A stretch of 64,000 bases of DNA, taken from assembly GCA_023846275.1 (NCBI GenBank), contig CM043868.1, positions 7,211,653 to 7,275,652 of the forward strand, written 5' to 3'. The notes beneath the pieces are model-generated. The model was given only the letters and a program-made list of their open reading frames with translations. It was not told where the DNA came from and ran no database searches. Shown one piece after another: positions 49,777 through 61,687 of the stretch (positions are counted from its first letter, which is position 1; the number at the start of each line of letters is the position of its first letter). The position numbers and the translations under genes are program-made. The stretch is from Vanilla planifolia. Taxonomy: Eukaryota; Streptophyta; Magnoliopsida; Asparagales; Orchidaceae.

Positions 49777-50603
49777 ATAACAAATAATGTGCTATGATTA
49801 TGATGAGAAGTATTTGTTTTTAGAAGACTCTTAGAAAGGGTTAACCCATTTGATCTATACTACCTTAAGAAATGTTAAATTATATGATTTGATAAGAGTA
49901 TCAAATCTTATATTGATTCTCTTAAATAAGAGAATTCTTTATATCAATAAGGGAATACTAAGCCTCTAGTCAACCACATCATAGGGTTATGTATTGACTT
50001 AACTGATAGATAATAATATATTTGTGGGAGTTAGCACTTGATATTATTTATTTACATGATCTACTTAGTTATTATATACATATTCTTGACTACTTCATGT
50101 TAGGTTTATAATATATCTTAATTATTCTCTATGAAGCTCACTAGCTCACCTCCTCATATTTTTGCAAGATCAGGGAGATAAGAGTTGTTTACATATTAAG
50201 CATAAGACTATTAAACTTAATGCTTCAATTGGATGATATAGCTTCTTATATTTTATTATTAGTAGTAGTAAAGTTGTCATTTCATATGATTATTAATTAT
50301 ATTACTAATGTACATAGGATTGTAATAGACTATTATATTTAGATTTGGTGGTTGCTTATTTTTTTATTGGACTTTGATGGTTACTTATTACCTTATTTCT
50401 TATTAGATTTGGGTTATATAGTTGATGATCATTGAATACTTGGTTTTATGTATTAGATTTGTAGATGAGGACTTTGTTGGATTATCATTATGATAGTCTT
50501 TTGTATTTTGTTATAATTGTTACTCACAAGAATATTATAGTATTATAAGTATTTATATTTCTTGTTATACTTGAGGTTTTAAAATAAAAAACTAGGCGTT
50601 ACA
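49777..50603 (+). repeat. 3' LTR of the chromovirus, segment 3
   Basis: Colinear with about 29557-30372 of the 5' LTR (for example AATGTGCTATGATT, GTTAAATTATATGAT, GAAGCTCACTAGCTCACC). It ends AGGCGTTACA at 50603, followed by the ATAAT duplication. Confidence 0.88.
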
Positions 50604-50608
50604 ATAAT

Positions 50609-51968
50609 CTTGGAACCAAAATTTCAATAAAAAGGAAGAAAAACTTTGAAAGATCAAATTCAAGTGAAAGAAAGATGATAAGAAAAATAAAAGTCATAAA
50701 TGAAAACTAACTTGAAAAGCCTCACTTTCAAACTCTAAGGCAAGACTTTAAATTACAGCTCCCCTTATGAACTTGGGAATCTCTTGAAGTTAAGGAAAAT
50801 TTAAAGTGTGCAAAAGAGAGATCTTAAGGTCACTATTGAGTTAAAGAGTGTTTTTTTACCAAGGGAATGGATTTATATTGCCATGAAATGGCTTGGAGTG
50901 GTTTAAAGTTTATTAGTATAGTGGTTAAGAGTTAAATAAGGAAGTTTTCATGGCTACAATTAAATTTGATTCAAAAATTAAAAAATTTAAATTTAAATTA
51001 GGTCAAATTTATGTGATGTATTGACAAATTATAAAATTTAGATCAACATTCAAAATTATTAAAAATAAAAACTACGTATAGATTATTATCTAGAAAATTG
51101 GTGTTCATTAGATTTTGACTTTTATGTAAATAGATATGATGAAATAATAAAGGTGTGCTCACAAACTTTGAAAATATACATTAAATAGATGTTTTATTAA
51201 AAAATATCAAAATTAAATATCAAATTATATAAAAATAATTTTTATTTCTGGAATAAATAGTTTTAATGGTATTTATACTCTAGATAGAATAAATATGATT
51301 TTCAAAAATTAGAAAAATTATAATTAAGTATGATTACAAATAAAATTTATTTCATAATAGTTTGAAGAGTATAGGAAAAAAAACATGGGTAAAATAGTAA
51401 GGATGTACCATAAATGAATTTTAACAACAACTTTAAAAATGTTTAACTAAAATATTTGAATTAAAACTCATATAAAATATTTTTAATAGAATATAATAGA
51501 ATTTTATAACTTAAGTTTTTAATTTTTAAAATGATTTCATAGAAACAATTGGGAGCATTCTTAATTGCATGCATTTTTTCCTAGGTTTATCCACTTGAAC
51601 TTTTGATTTTGTCACTATCAATTTATCATTGCATTTATGATGTCCATGTCTCCATTATGCATCCTTAATCTTTCCTTAGAACAACTTAAATAACTTATTT
51701 AGATGAAATAATACAAATCAAATTTAATAATTAATTCTTTTATAATAAAGTTTGTTATTATTAAAATCTACATATGGCTTAACAAAAAGATATATTATAA
51801 ACACAAATGAAAATGTGGTTTGAGCTTAAGAAGTTGGTGTAGGTGTCATGTTAGTGAGGAATGAAATATGGTATTAGCTAATGGTTCAAATGAATATATA
51901 ATAAGAAAAGTTCAAAAAGGAGAGAAGATTGATGATAACTAGGTTGAAGACCTTGCTCATTCATACCT
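50609..51968. other. AT-rich flank right of the chromovirus
   Basis: This should be the original continuation of the DNA into which the chromovirus inserted, so it may include the upstream (5') part of minus-strand copia element D. I could not read the expected gag N-terminus or an LTR here. No gene recognised. Confidence 0.4.
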
Positions 51969-52438
51969 TAGGGAGAAGGTACTCCTCCTTAAGCATAAAA
52001 CATTTCGAAATGTGCCTTTAAAGTTAAGGAGGGCTAGTTCTTGTTTTGAATTATTAGCGGGACTTTGTAATATGGGGGAACACATTACGCTTTATATTAT
52101 GCCTATCAACATTTGCATGTAATTGAAAACATCTAAGAAGGTTTCTTTATTGATAATGTCACTATGACGAATGTCAATTAAAGCTTCTAGGAAGAGGATA
52201 TTCCTCCTCAACCAAGTGGGTTTTTATTGGGAAAACGTATTGGGCATAATGTATTTCAAGAAGTTCTTATAAAATTAAGAAAGGTTAGTTGTTGTTTTGA
52301 ATTATAAGTGAGACTTGGTAATATGGAGGGAACAAGTAGTGGTTTGCATTATACCTATCCACTTTTGCATTTAATTTCATGTTATCACCAATATTATTTC
52401 ATTGCTATTGTCACTATAATGAATTCCAATTGAAGCTT
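51969..52438. repeat. Tandem duplication with about 219-bp period
   Basis: TAGGGAGAAGGTACTCCTCC at 51969 corresponds to TAGGAAGAGGATATTCCTCC at 52188. The two copies stay colinear through the TTGTTTTGAATTAT block, TTTGCATTATACC / TTATATTATGCC and GTCACTATRAYGAATG, ending at TCAATTAAAGCTTC / CCAATTGAAGCTTG. The copies differ at many sites, so the duplication is old. No persistent open frame runs through both copies. Confidence 0.8.
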
Positions 52439-54008
52439 GACCTTTTTTTTCTTGGTGAATACTATAAGCTAATAATAGTAATGGAAATTATTGAATAAAT
52501 GAGAAGTGTAAAAAATCCATTGGAAAAACAAAATCTTTTGTTGCCAAAATTTACTTATGCTTACTGAGCATATGATTTTGAGCAAGAAAACAAAGTCATA
52601 GAGTGATAAATTAGAGTTTTATATGGTGAAATAATTCATATAATTAGACAAGTATAAAGTTTATCTTGAAAAAAAATCCTATTAATAATTTAAAAAATCA
52701 TGTTGATTAGGTGCTCAAATCTTCACTATTTGTTGATAAATTGCAGAATTTCTCTAAAATGTTGAGAATAACACCTTTTTCTTAAATGGATAAACTCTAC
52801 ATCTCCTCTCTTATCTCCCTTTTTCTCATCCCTCCAAAAAAGGTCCCCTTTTCTAATAAATGTCCTTTCTTGTATTGGCATTGAAGAGCATTTAATGCTA
52901 CATGTTGGAAATGCAACATCATTTTACTTTTAGTTAGATTAGTATTGATGAATTTGTTCCCAACTCTTTCAACTTGATGTAGAAATTGTCATGATCTAAA
53001 GAATATATTGGAGCTCTACATTACATAAATCAAGGAGTTAATAACCTAATTAGTGTTTGATCATTAGTTATCATTACTCATGTGTGCTTGTAATGTGCAA
53101 CATAGTAAAGAATCTACAAAGGTTATGGTGTGGTACTCTTCCATGAAATCACACAAGTTGTTCCAAAAACATAACTTTTTTGTTTACCAAGCTCTAGAAT
53201 GCTTTATCCATCACACTTGGATTGCTTAGTTTCTATCTATGCCCTACAATAATACATTATAACTATGAAGCCACGAAGGTTCTTATGGCTAAGTTACATA
53301 TAATTATTATTCTAACATGTATTATTATTAATTGGTTATGTGAAATAAATATTTTTATGTAATTTATGTTACTTAGAGTATGTATAAGCAAAACAATAAA
53401 GCATTTCAAAATTTTAAAATAATTATATTTTTTGAAAATATTTGTTGACATGAATCTAAAGTAATGCTTTCATTAAAATCAAAGGTGAATTGTATTTTAT
53501 GAGAATTATTGAAAGAAAATGTAACAATTAAAAAATATATTTTTTTTATTTTATTTTACACACCATCTGTGTGGGTTAGGAGGAATGAGGAGCTAATATG
53601 AAGTAAACTAAAGGAGAATGGGTAATGAGAGATTAACAAAGAGAAATTGGAGGAGAGGAGAGAAGAATAGGAGTTTTGTTATAGGAAAGAGGATAAGAGA
53701 GGGAAGTAGCTAGAATAAAAAAGAAGATAATAATATTTGAGAAAGATAAAGGAAGAAAAAATTGAAGTTAAAAATTTATAATTGATTCAAACCCACTTAA
53801 GTTCTATTGTATTTAAGAATTGAGAATTAGTTGAATTAGTTTTGCTGAGTTTTAGGTGGGTTAATATTTGGATTAAGTTAATTCAATGAAGTTTTTATTT
53901 AAAATTGAGTTCTAAGTGGTTAATGAAAACAGACTTGCACTAAAAAGCTTAACATGCTCCCTGTAATTTGATCAAACAATTGGTTTGGCCAATCAGTTGT
54001 TGAAGGTA
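52439..54008. other. AT-rich DNA with a purine-rich tract
   Basis: No gene recognised. Between about 53570 and 53770 the + strand is almost entirely A and G (GAGGAGAGGAGAGAAGAAT and similar). Such tracts occur near polypurine tracts and in untranslated leaders of LTR elements, but no boundary was found. Confidence 0.4.
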
Positions 54009-54083
54009 GTCAATTAGATGGTTCTATTGATTAGGTCAAACAGTCTAATCAAATGGACTAATCTAGCTAACCATCTAATCAAC
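54009..54083. repeat. Imperfect inverted repeat with nested stem
   Basis: GTCAATTAGATGGTT (54009-54023) pairs with AACCATCTAATCAAC (54069-54083) at 13 of 15 positions. Inside it GATTAG (54029-54034) pairs exactly with CTAATC (54045-54050). The surrounding 150 bases repeat TCAAAC, CAATTGG and TCTAATCAA words typical of some plant LTR U3 regions. Confidence 0.65.
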
Positions 54084-54489
54084 TTATAAAAGACAAATCC
54101 AATGATAAAAAATAAATAATAGTAATATAATAAATAAATAAATAGTATTTATTGTGTGAATGAAATGCACGTCCTAAGCTTACCTAAATGAGTGGATGAG
54201 TGATTTAAAAAACCTTTAGCACAGTCACTCAAAACCTCATTTAAGTCTTAGTGCCTCAAGTATAATGTTATAGATCTTGCACACTAATATTAAAATAAAT
54301 AGACACAAAAAAAATATTTCTCCAAGTATTCTTAATTACTTAGGAAGTTAGTTTTAAGACTCGATTAAAGAAATAGCTCATTCATGAACTAGAGTTAGTT
54401 GTGATATCTTTACTATAAAGACCTAGTGACATTATTTTATGTAGTGTTGAATGTGAAAGACACTGATCACTACATCTTGATCACTCAAA

Positions 54490-55890
54490 AAGAAATAAAT
54501 CTAAGAAAATAATATGTTGGCCCATAACACACTCAAGTGGGGGTAAATTGAGTTTAAATTTTTGCAACGTGATATCTTGAAATCAATTTCCAATGCATAA
54601 TTTAATGGATAAAAACTACCAAAGCACTACAAGCATGTGAATGTAAGAGTTAAAGTATAGGAAAGAAAACAAGACCTTTATTTTGTTATATCATTTGGCT
54701 CTTATCAAATGAGCCTATATATACCCCCAATATAACTAAACTTAAGCATAATGTTTTCTTCCTCTTCTTTGTCATATTTGTTTGAGAAACCACTTAGACT
54801 TGAGAGTTTTTCTTAAGTCTAACACTCATCCTCCTCTCCTTCAAACTAAACATTCAGTAGGCCATCACCTACACACTTCAAAGTTCCATAATAAGCATTT
54901 AACATCCATACTCTAAATGCCTATAATAAGTCACACACCTCTTTCTAAATTAAGCGTTTAACATTGCAAAAAACAAAAATAAAATCCTTACCAAAACTCC
55001 CACAAAAGAAAATGTACTAAAGATCTTAGACTTATAGCATGTTTGGCTCATATGATAAATGAGTACAGTAAAATATCTTATAAATTTTGAAGCTTAAAAA
55101 GGTGCAAGAAGCTGATATTGAAAGCTTTGCCAAGGTGGTAGCACAAAGCTTTATCAAATCAGATTTTTCTTAGCAAATTCAGAATATAAAATGAAGCAAT
55201 GCAAGTGTTGTGCCATAAAGTTGAGTGTCTTTTTTGTAGATGTTGCAAGTTGTTAACATTTCTTAACATCTCTCAAATTACTTTTCTACTTTTCTAAAAT
55301 CACCATAAGTCATCAATAATCTTTAAAAATGTTCCAAAGGATATTTAAAATGGCTAAGATGTCTAAAACATTAAAACTACAGTTATAATCCATCAAAACT
55401 ACACATACAATCCATTATTTTTAATGTATCATACACAAATCTCAAGTTGATACGAATTTACTTAGCAAATTTTTTTTCGCCAATGACATATTATACTCCT
55501 TACTACTAATGTATTGTATGTGATCTATAATAAAAGTCCCAAGTTGATACCAATTTACTTCATATACTCTGCTTTGCCAATGATATACCATATGTTTTTG
55601 ATGATATACTATGCATTGTTCTTGATGTACCATACATAATTTTTCTATTTGAGAATTTTTATTGAGTATCTATGTACTATACTTTGTTAGCAATGTACCA
55701 TATGTTCAAGAAAGGTATACCAAACTTTGTTAAATGTGCAATACATTCATAAGGATTTTTAACATTTTGATCTTTAGTGTAAGTCTTGTGCATCTATAAA
55801 ATGCCTTGAAAATACATGTAAAAGCTCTCCTTTTAAAGATTTTTAAAAACAAAATTTATGTGATATTTAATGAGCCAATGCTATATCAAT
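54490..55890 (-). repeat. Probable copia-type LTR on the minus strand (LTR X)
   Basis: On the minus strand the segment begins after a GGTTTATGTAAATTG block, contains a TATATATAG TATA-like box at about 54723-54715, an R/U5-like stretch with CTTCTTTGTCA..., and ends in a TTTACCCCCACTTGAGTGTG block resembling the CCCCCTCTTGTGAG end of LTR B. Its first 80 bases resemble 60276-60195, beside a copia RNase H relic, so both are likely starts of the same LTR family. The interior is rich in ATACCATA/TATGGTAT words. The limits are uncertain. Confidence 0.45.
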
Positions 55891-58800
55891 TTACATAAAC
55901 CTAACCACACAAATTAGTCATATAGAATTTGAAGTAATAGTAAATAATATCATACCATATATAAAAACAAAAATAATAAGAAGAATACAAATCTTTAAAA
56001 GGTTGAAGCAATACTAAATCTTTTCGACATCAATTCATAACTCTCACTTTCTAAAGTTCGAAAATGAAGCTTTACATCAAGTATAAAAAGATCAATGATA
56101 GTTTTAAAATTTCACTTAAACTTTTGAATTTTTTCCCTTTATACAATGCAAGTGATGAAGTTTTCTAGAATACTATCATTTATGACTCCAAATTGACGAG
56201 TTTAAAATTATGAAAGTAATTGCTAAAAATTTAAAATATTAAATCATTGAAATATCAAATGATATAAGGTTAAACAATTTGCTTCCTATTTAATAAATTA
56301 TACTATTTGTTAATGATACTACTTGTTGGAATTTATTAGTAAACTAAAATGCCAATTGATTAGTAACATGCCTTTTTTTATTTGATACCTCTTAATGAAT
56401 TAACATCATGCTCATTAGATGAATCAAAAATATTTTCCTTTTTCACTCAAGATAAATATTCAATCACAATTTGATATCCCAAGCACTAATTTTACATTTT
56501 TTTAAATAGTTTATCTTTGTTATAGTCTCTCATTACAAAAGTAAAAACTTAATTTCCTTTTTTTTATTTGGTATTCTACTTAGATAATTTGAAAATTAGC
56601 TATTTCTAAGGCCAATCTAAGTTACCTAGAAAAATATGAAATAATGTTTAAATTTGCGATTGGATTACATAATACCTTAATGGATTACTAAAAATAATTT
56701 ATATAAATTCCATATAAAGAACGCTTAAAAGCCATATTGTAAGTGTTGTCCACTTCACTCAATTCTATCACATATCAGTGACGTGAAAATCGTCACCAAT
56801 ATAATGTTAGATTTTTATTTAGGTAATTTCATATATATGATGTAAGATTAATAATAAAAAATTATTTAATGATTTAGTATGGATTGACCCGACATCAAAC
56901 TTTTTTTTAATAATTCATAAAAAGTTTTGATCTTTAGTGCATATTACTTTCTCAAAAAATTGGTAACTTTAAATACATTAACGTTAAAATTTTTTTGATT
57001 TCCATGAACTAGGGGATAATCACACATTACTTAGATGCCTAAGATAATACAAACTAGGTTTAGTTTTCAAGTCCTAGTGACATGGAATAAATTATAACAA
57101 GGACATTTAGTTAAGCCATACAAATTGAACCTAGGTTTTAGTACTTTGAGTTTCAAATAAGAAAGTTTTATATTTTATTATTTTTCTAAATTATAAATAT
57201 TAATATTCAATAAGCTTAATTCCAAGGTAGTAACATTAACATATAAGAGTTAATATAAAATAAGAAATTTAAAATTATAGCCTAGATGTGCTTTTTATAG
57301 GCATTTTCATAAATCACCATGATTTATTAACTTGTTTTAGCACTTTAACTTTTTCCTAATATTTTATAAGTTAAAGAAATTTATATTACTTAATGAACTT
57401 CACACAAACATTTACTTTATATATATATATATATATAGGTTGAAAATCATAAGTTGAATCTATACAAGATGGTTCAAAAAAGTTTGCATAAAGTTTAAAA
57501 TTTTGGATTTTGAAAATCCAACAATTTATATTTTCAAATTGGCAATCTTCTTTTAGAAATTGATATAATCAATCAAGTTCATAAGAAATAGGTGTAATTC
57601 TAAATTTTTTTATTACAAGAATTACATGTTGAAGAATTTTAATTGTTGTTTAATTCCTTATGAATTGTGAGTATTGGAATGTCTCGGTTATATTTTCTAA
57701 TCATTAATATAATTCATTCATAATCTATGTTCATTAATCCTTGTTGATTTGATATAATTTTTGAAAACATAATCCCATTTAACGATATATTTTAATTTCG
57801 TTTCCTTAATCAACTTCACTAAGTTTTTGATGTCATTGAAACATTAGAATTTGACCAAAGTGGGTAAATGGATTAAGTCTTGTAGCTCATAAAGTCTATA
57901 TATATCTCCACGAGACCTTTGTATGAAGACATACCTACACTCCTCCTTAAGCTTTATATTTATGAACCCAAAAATATTAAAAAATGAGAGCAAGACGTCT
58001 ATACAGGAATAGGGGTAAATTATAAAAATTACAATTTCAAATACTCAAAGTAAAACTATAAAAGTCCATTGAGATCTTTAATTATTATTAAATATCAATT
58101 AAAAAAACTTATTAATTTTTACACCTTTGTTTGAGAAACATAATAAAGAAAATACACCATACATTTTTAGGTGGTTCAATCTAAAACCAAGTCCATACCC
58201 AACCTAAACCAAAAAGTTAGGTAAACACTAGAAAATATCATTCACAAAAGTAGGTATGCAAAACTTCTCACTAACCTAAAGAAGCCTACAAAGATCATGC
58301 AAATGACCTTACAAAGCGCCAAACCAAAGGACCTTATATATCAGTGTATATGAACGTATACATTAAACCAAAGGACCTTATAAAGGATGGCTAAAAGACC
58401 AATAAAAGAACTAAAGACAAAATCCTGATAATGAAATAAAAGAATAAAATAAAACTCAAAAAGAAAAAGTCTTATAACTAATAATAAAAGCAAGAGGTAC
58501 ACTAAATTAATTTTTAAATAATATAATGAGATATTTAAATTAATGTAATGCTATCTTGAAAGAAGATTGAGAGGGATAGAGAATATACCTAGTTGTTGTT
58601 ACCTTGATTTAATTTTTATTTTGTTTTTAGGTTAACGATGTTCAAGAGTAAAAGCTTTTAAATTATGTGAAAATATTCATTGGACATTGTACTAAGTTTG
58701 ACCATTTTTATAGATTTTTAAGAAGGCTTTCAATAGCTTCAATGCCCTTAATGACTCTCTAATGGCTATATAGGAATATTTTAAATTCTAATCAAACTAG

Positions 58801-59459
58801 TTATTACTCATAGAAAATAAACTAAACACATTATACGTTCTAGGAACCATACTATAAATTACTTGGTAATTTATATTACATATATTATGCATTAAATATT
58901 AACATATAATATCAAGTCCTTGAGTTCATTCTTAGTTATAATTTCTAAATAAAAAAAATTAAATGTATTATATGCTAAATGATATTATGTAGTACAAAAT
59001 CCTCAAATTTTAAGATATTTCTTAATGCACCATTTGTTCCCCTTGTGTACTAAGCTAGTTAAGTTGAATATACCATAAATTAATGTAATGTATTATATAC
59101 AAAACTCTATTTACCAATTTTTGCTCAACGTATCATTTTCTTGACCTACATACTTACTGAGTTACACTAGGCATACTATATATTAAGGGCAACAAATTGT
59201 ACATTATATTCATTTTTGTACATTTTTTAATATTATGCATCCTAAGTATTTTTAACATGTTTAATGAATACAAACTATTATTTTTATTCTCTTATAAGAC
59301 ATTTTTATAAATAAAAGATCTTATGTGAATACTTTTCTTAAATAACTTATATAAATGAAGCATATTTTGAAAACTTTTATCACATATATTCAAAATATCA
59401 CCAACATTCTAGTGCTTTAAAAATATTACCATAGGTATTAACATGATAAAAACAAATAA
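55891..59459. other. AT-rich DNA, no gene recognised
   Basis: If LTR X is a 3' LTR, pol remains of a minus-strand copia element would be expected here, but none could be read. Minor items: a short inverted repeat TGACG..CGTCA at 56779-56795; an (AT)n run at 57419-57437; a TTTTTAGGTGGTTCAA block near 58159; AAACCAAAGGACCTTATA twice near 58322 and 58364. Confidence 0.4.
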
Positions 59460-60190
59460 AGATACTAAAAACTCTTCCATAAGATTGTTGTTCAAGCTTT
59501 ATGTTTAATGCTAGTTATATTTTCATTAATTACTATCAATTAATTTTTTGAGTTAAGACCAAACTCTCTAATCATTCACTTAAGTTAATCGTGAGATACA
59601 TGCTAAAAATACCTAAAAAAGTATTAGTAAAAGTATTGTATGTTGCTTATGATATTTTAATAAACTTAGCTTTAAGATGATTTTCTTTAGGAATCCACAT
59701 ATATTTTTGTAAAATGGATTTCTTATTCATGTAATCCATTGAAATATGTCTAATTTGCCTACAATAATAACACATACACAAAAAGGAACATTAAATGTTG
59801 AAGTTAGCATTTTAGATTTACATGTTGAAGGTGCATGTACAAACTTTCTTTTATTTTGAATATCCACAAAATTTTGAGGTTGAAGCATAGAATTTATTAT
59901 TTTGAAAAAAAAGAATGTGAACTATAGGATTTATAATTTTGAGATGAACATGGAAACTTGAACTACAAAACTTCATTTTCAAGCTTTTCAATTCATATTC
60001 TATAGAAGGAAAGAATCAATTATAATGGATAATTCCTTATTTTTATTTTAAGTTTGTTATTTTCATATTTCAAAACTATTAGAAGTGAAACATTCTCTTT
60101 GGGACTACATTCATAGTATTTTACTTCAGCATGCAAATTACTAAGTAAAGAAATGTTTGATTCTACATTATACATTAATGAATCATTATT
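59460..60190 (-). pseudogene. Copia gag fragment (element E), broken
   Basis: On the minus strand a coiled-coil stretch (SPKENVSLLIVLKYENNKL and IEKLENEVL near 60120-59970) leads to a knuckle CYYCRQIRHISMDY at 59772-59731 (last Cys lost) and, about 13 residues later, MWIPKEN near 59700. This is the same second-knuckle/WVPKG unit seen in copia elements B and D, so the three share one gag plan. Stops interrupt the frame. The right edge abuts an LTR-like segment at about 60195, an apparent recombination junction. Confidence 0.7.
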
Positions 60191-60194
60191 ACTT

Positions 60195-60530
60195 TTTTAA
60201 GTTTTTAAAAATAATATATGCATAAGAAAAGAACCAATGTTAATTAAATTTACATAAATCTAGTCCCACAAATTATCCCCCAAAATTGATCTTTGATCTT
60301 GTGATTTCATACTTGATTTATGTTGTCTTTTCTTACAAAAGTTCATGTGAAGATATCAACAAAGTTTCCTTTAAAGTCAACATGCATTCTTGAGCTCTTA
60401 CTTTGAAATCTATATAAATCTTGAAGTTCCATAAATCTTCTTTTGATCACCTATTTAATAAGTCTTGTACAAAAATAGATGATCTACTAGTAACGCACTT
60501 AATTAGATTCTGATCATTAAAAAACTTTGA
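60195..60530 (-). pseudogene. Copia RNase H end, polypurine tract and LTR start (element F)
   Basis: On the minus strand RSSIFVQDLL...SKED near 60500-60440 resembles the S.SG..FLG..LISW.SKKQ block of copia RNase H. NFVDIFT near 60370-60350 resembles the QLADIFTKPL block at the polyprotein end, with a deletion between them. A GGGGG tract at about 60282-60278 would be the polypurine tract, and the following 80 bases resemble the start of LTR X. Each match is weak alone; the order supports them. Confidence 0.45.
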
Positions 60531-61609
60531 ATCAACTTGAGATCATAGGAATAACATTTTTTTCTTTTTAATAATCAAAATTCATGATATTTTTTGTATT
60601 GCTCCTAAGGAAGTTTCTTCAAACCCTTCCCACATAATTGAGTATGATTCAAAAAAATACAATTAGAATCACAACAAAATAAAAGTAATGGGTGAACAGT
60701 AGTGAAACATTAGCTAGAGAAGTGAAGCAATAAGAAGATTAAAATGTTTAAAGCTCAATGGCAAAATTAAATAGAAAGAGAAGTAATTTTAGAGGTTGAG
60801 GAAGACATGTTAAAATAATATCCCTAAAAGCTTCAAATTTCACTAATAAAAAAAATTTAGGAAGTGGGGGTAAAGTCTTAGAAAATTATATTGATTAATT
60901 ATGCACAATTAAAATTTTAGTAAATGTAATTATCATCTAATTATGTGAAATAAGTTTCTTATATAATTTATGTGAATTTGAATGATTTTTATTTGTGCCA
61001 AAATAAAATAAGCCTAAAAATCTAGTGCTTTGAAATTTAAGAATAAATATATTTTTTTAAGTAATTCATTGATATTAGTTCATTTTTAATAATTCAATTG
61101 GAGCCCAACTGAATTTTTTTAAGAAAATGTAGAAATTGAAAATAAGGTTGCATTGTTTATGAGATCAATTACTATGGCATCCCATTTATAATAAAAATTA
61201 TGTTTGATCATTATTTTGTATTATTTATAATGTTTAAGAATTTTGTAGAACTTTTAGAGATTTATTGAAATTTTTTAAGAAAAAAATTATATATTGTTAA
61301 AAGATAACACCTTAAATGAGATATGCGAGATGAAAAGGTAAGTGAACAAATTTTTAGAAATTTAATAACATCAAGTTGTTTAAAATGAAAATTTTGTAAG
61401 TAACAATGGATAAAAAAGTTATAATATTAAATAATTAATTAATTTATAATCTTGAAAATTCCTCAAAATTTATAAAAAAAATAGCAAGTGGACTAAAAAA
61501 TAAAATTTAATGGAGACATAAAGCTTGTAAAGGCATGCTTAACAAAACGTTTTCAATAAAAAGGGATGTGCCATAGTAATAATATTAAAAGACAAACTAT
61601 TTCAAAAAA

Positions 61610-61687
<78 letters not shown>

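Larger units (their letters stand above)
26132..50603 (+). mobile_element. Ty3/gypsy chromovirus (Tekay/Del-like) with nested insertions (element C)
   Basis: Complete but dead LTR retrotransposon: 5' LTR, primer binding site, gag, protease, reverse transcriptase, RNase H, integrase, a probable chromodomain tail, polypurine tract and 3' LTR in the standard order. LTRs begin near TGTATCACC and end ...GGCGTTACA, the TGTAAC...GTTACA style of Tekay/Del elements. Three younger elements sit inside: a solo LTR in RNase H (about 33071-35355), a solo LTR in the 3' LTR (39791-41689) and a copia element in the 3' LTR (42052-49776). Subtracting the last two and their duplications gives a 3' LTR of 4,261 bp against 4,241 bp for the 5' LTR. 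By eye the two LTRs agree at roughly four of five positions in sampled stretches, so insertion is old. Confidence 0.92.

Noticed and set aside
56779-56795. TGACG..CGTCA inverted repeat as the end of a CACTA-type DNA transposon
   Set aside because: Only one short hairpin is present, with no CACTA terminus or partner end found.
57419-57437. Short (AT)n run as a notable feature
   Set aside because: Too short to stand out in sequence this AT-rich.
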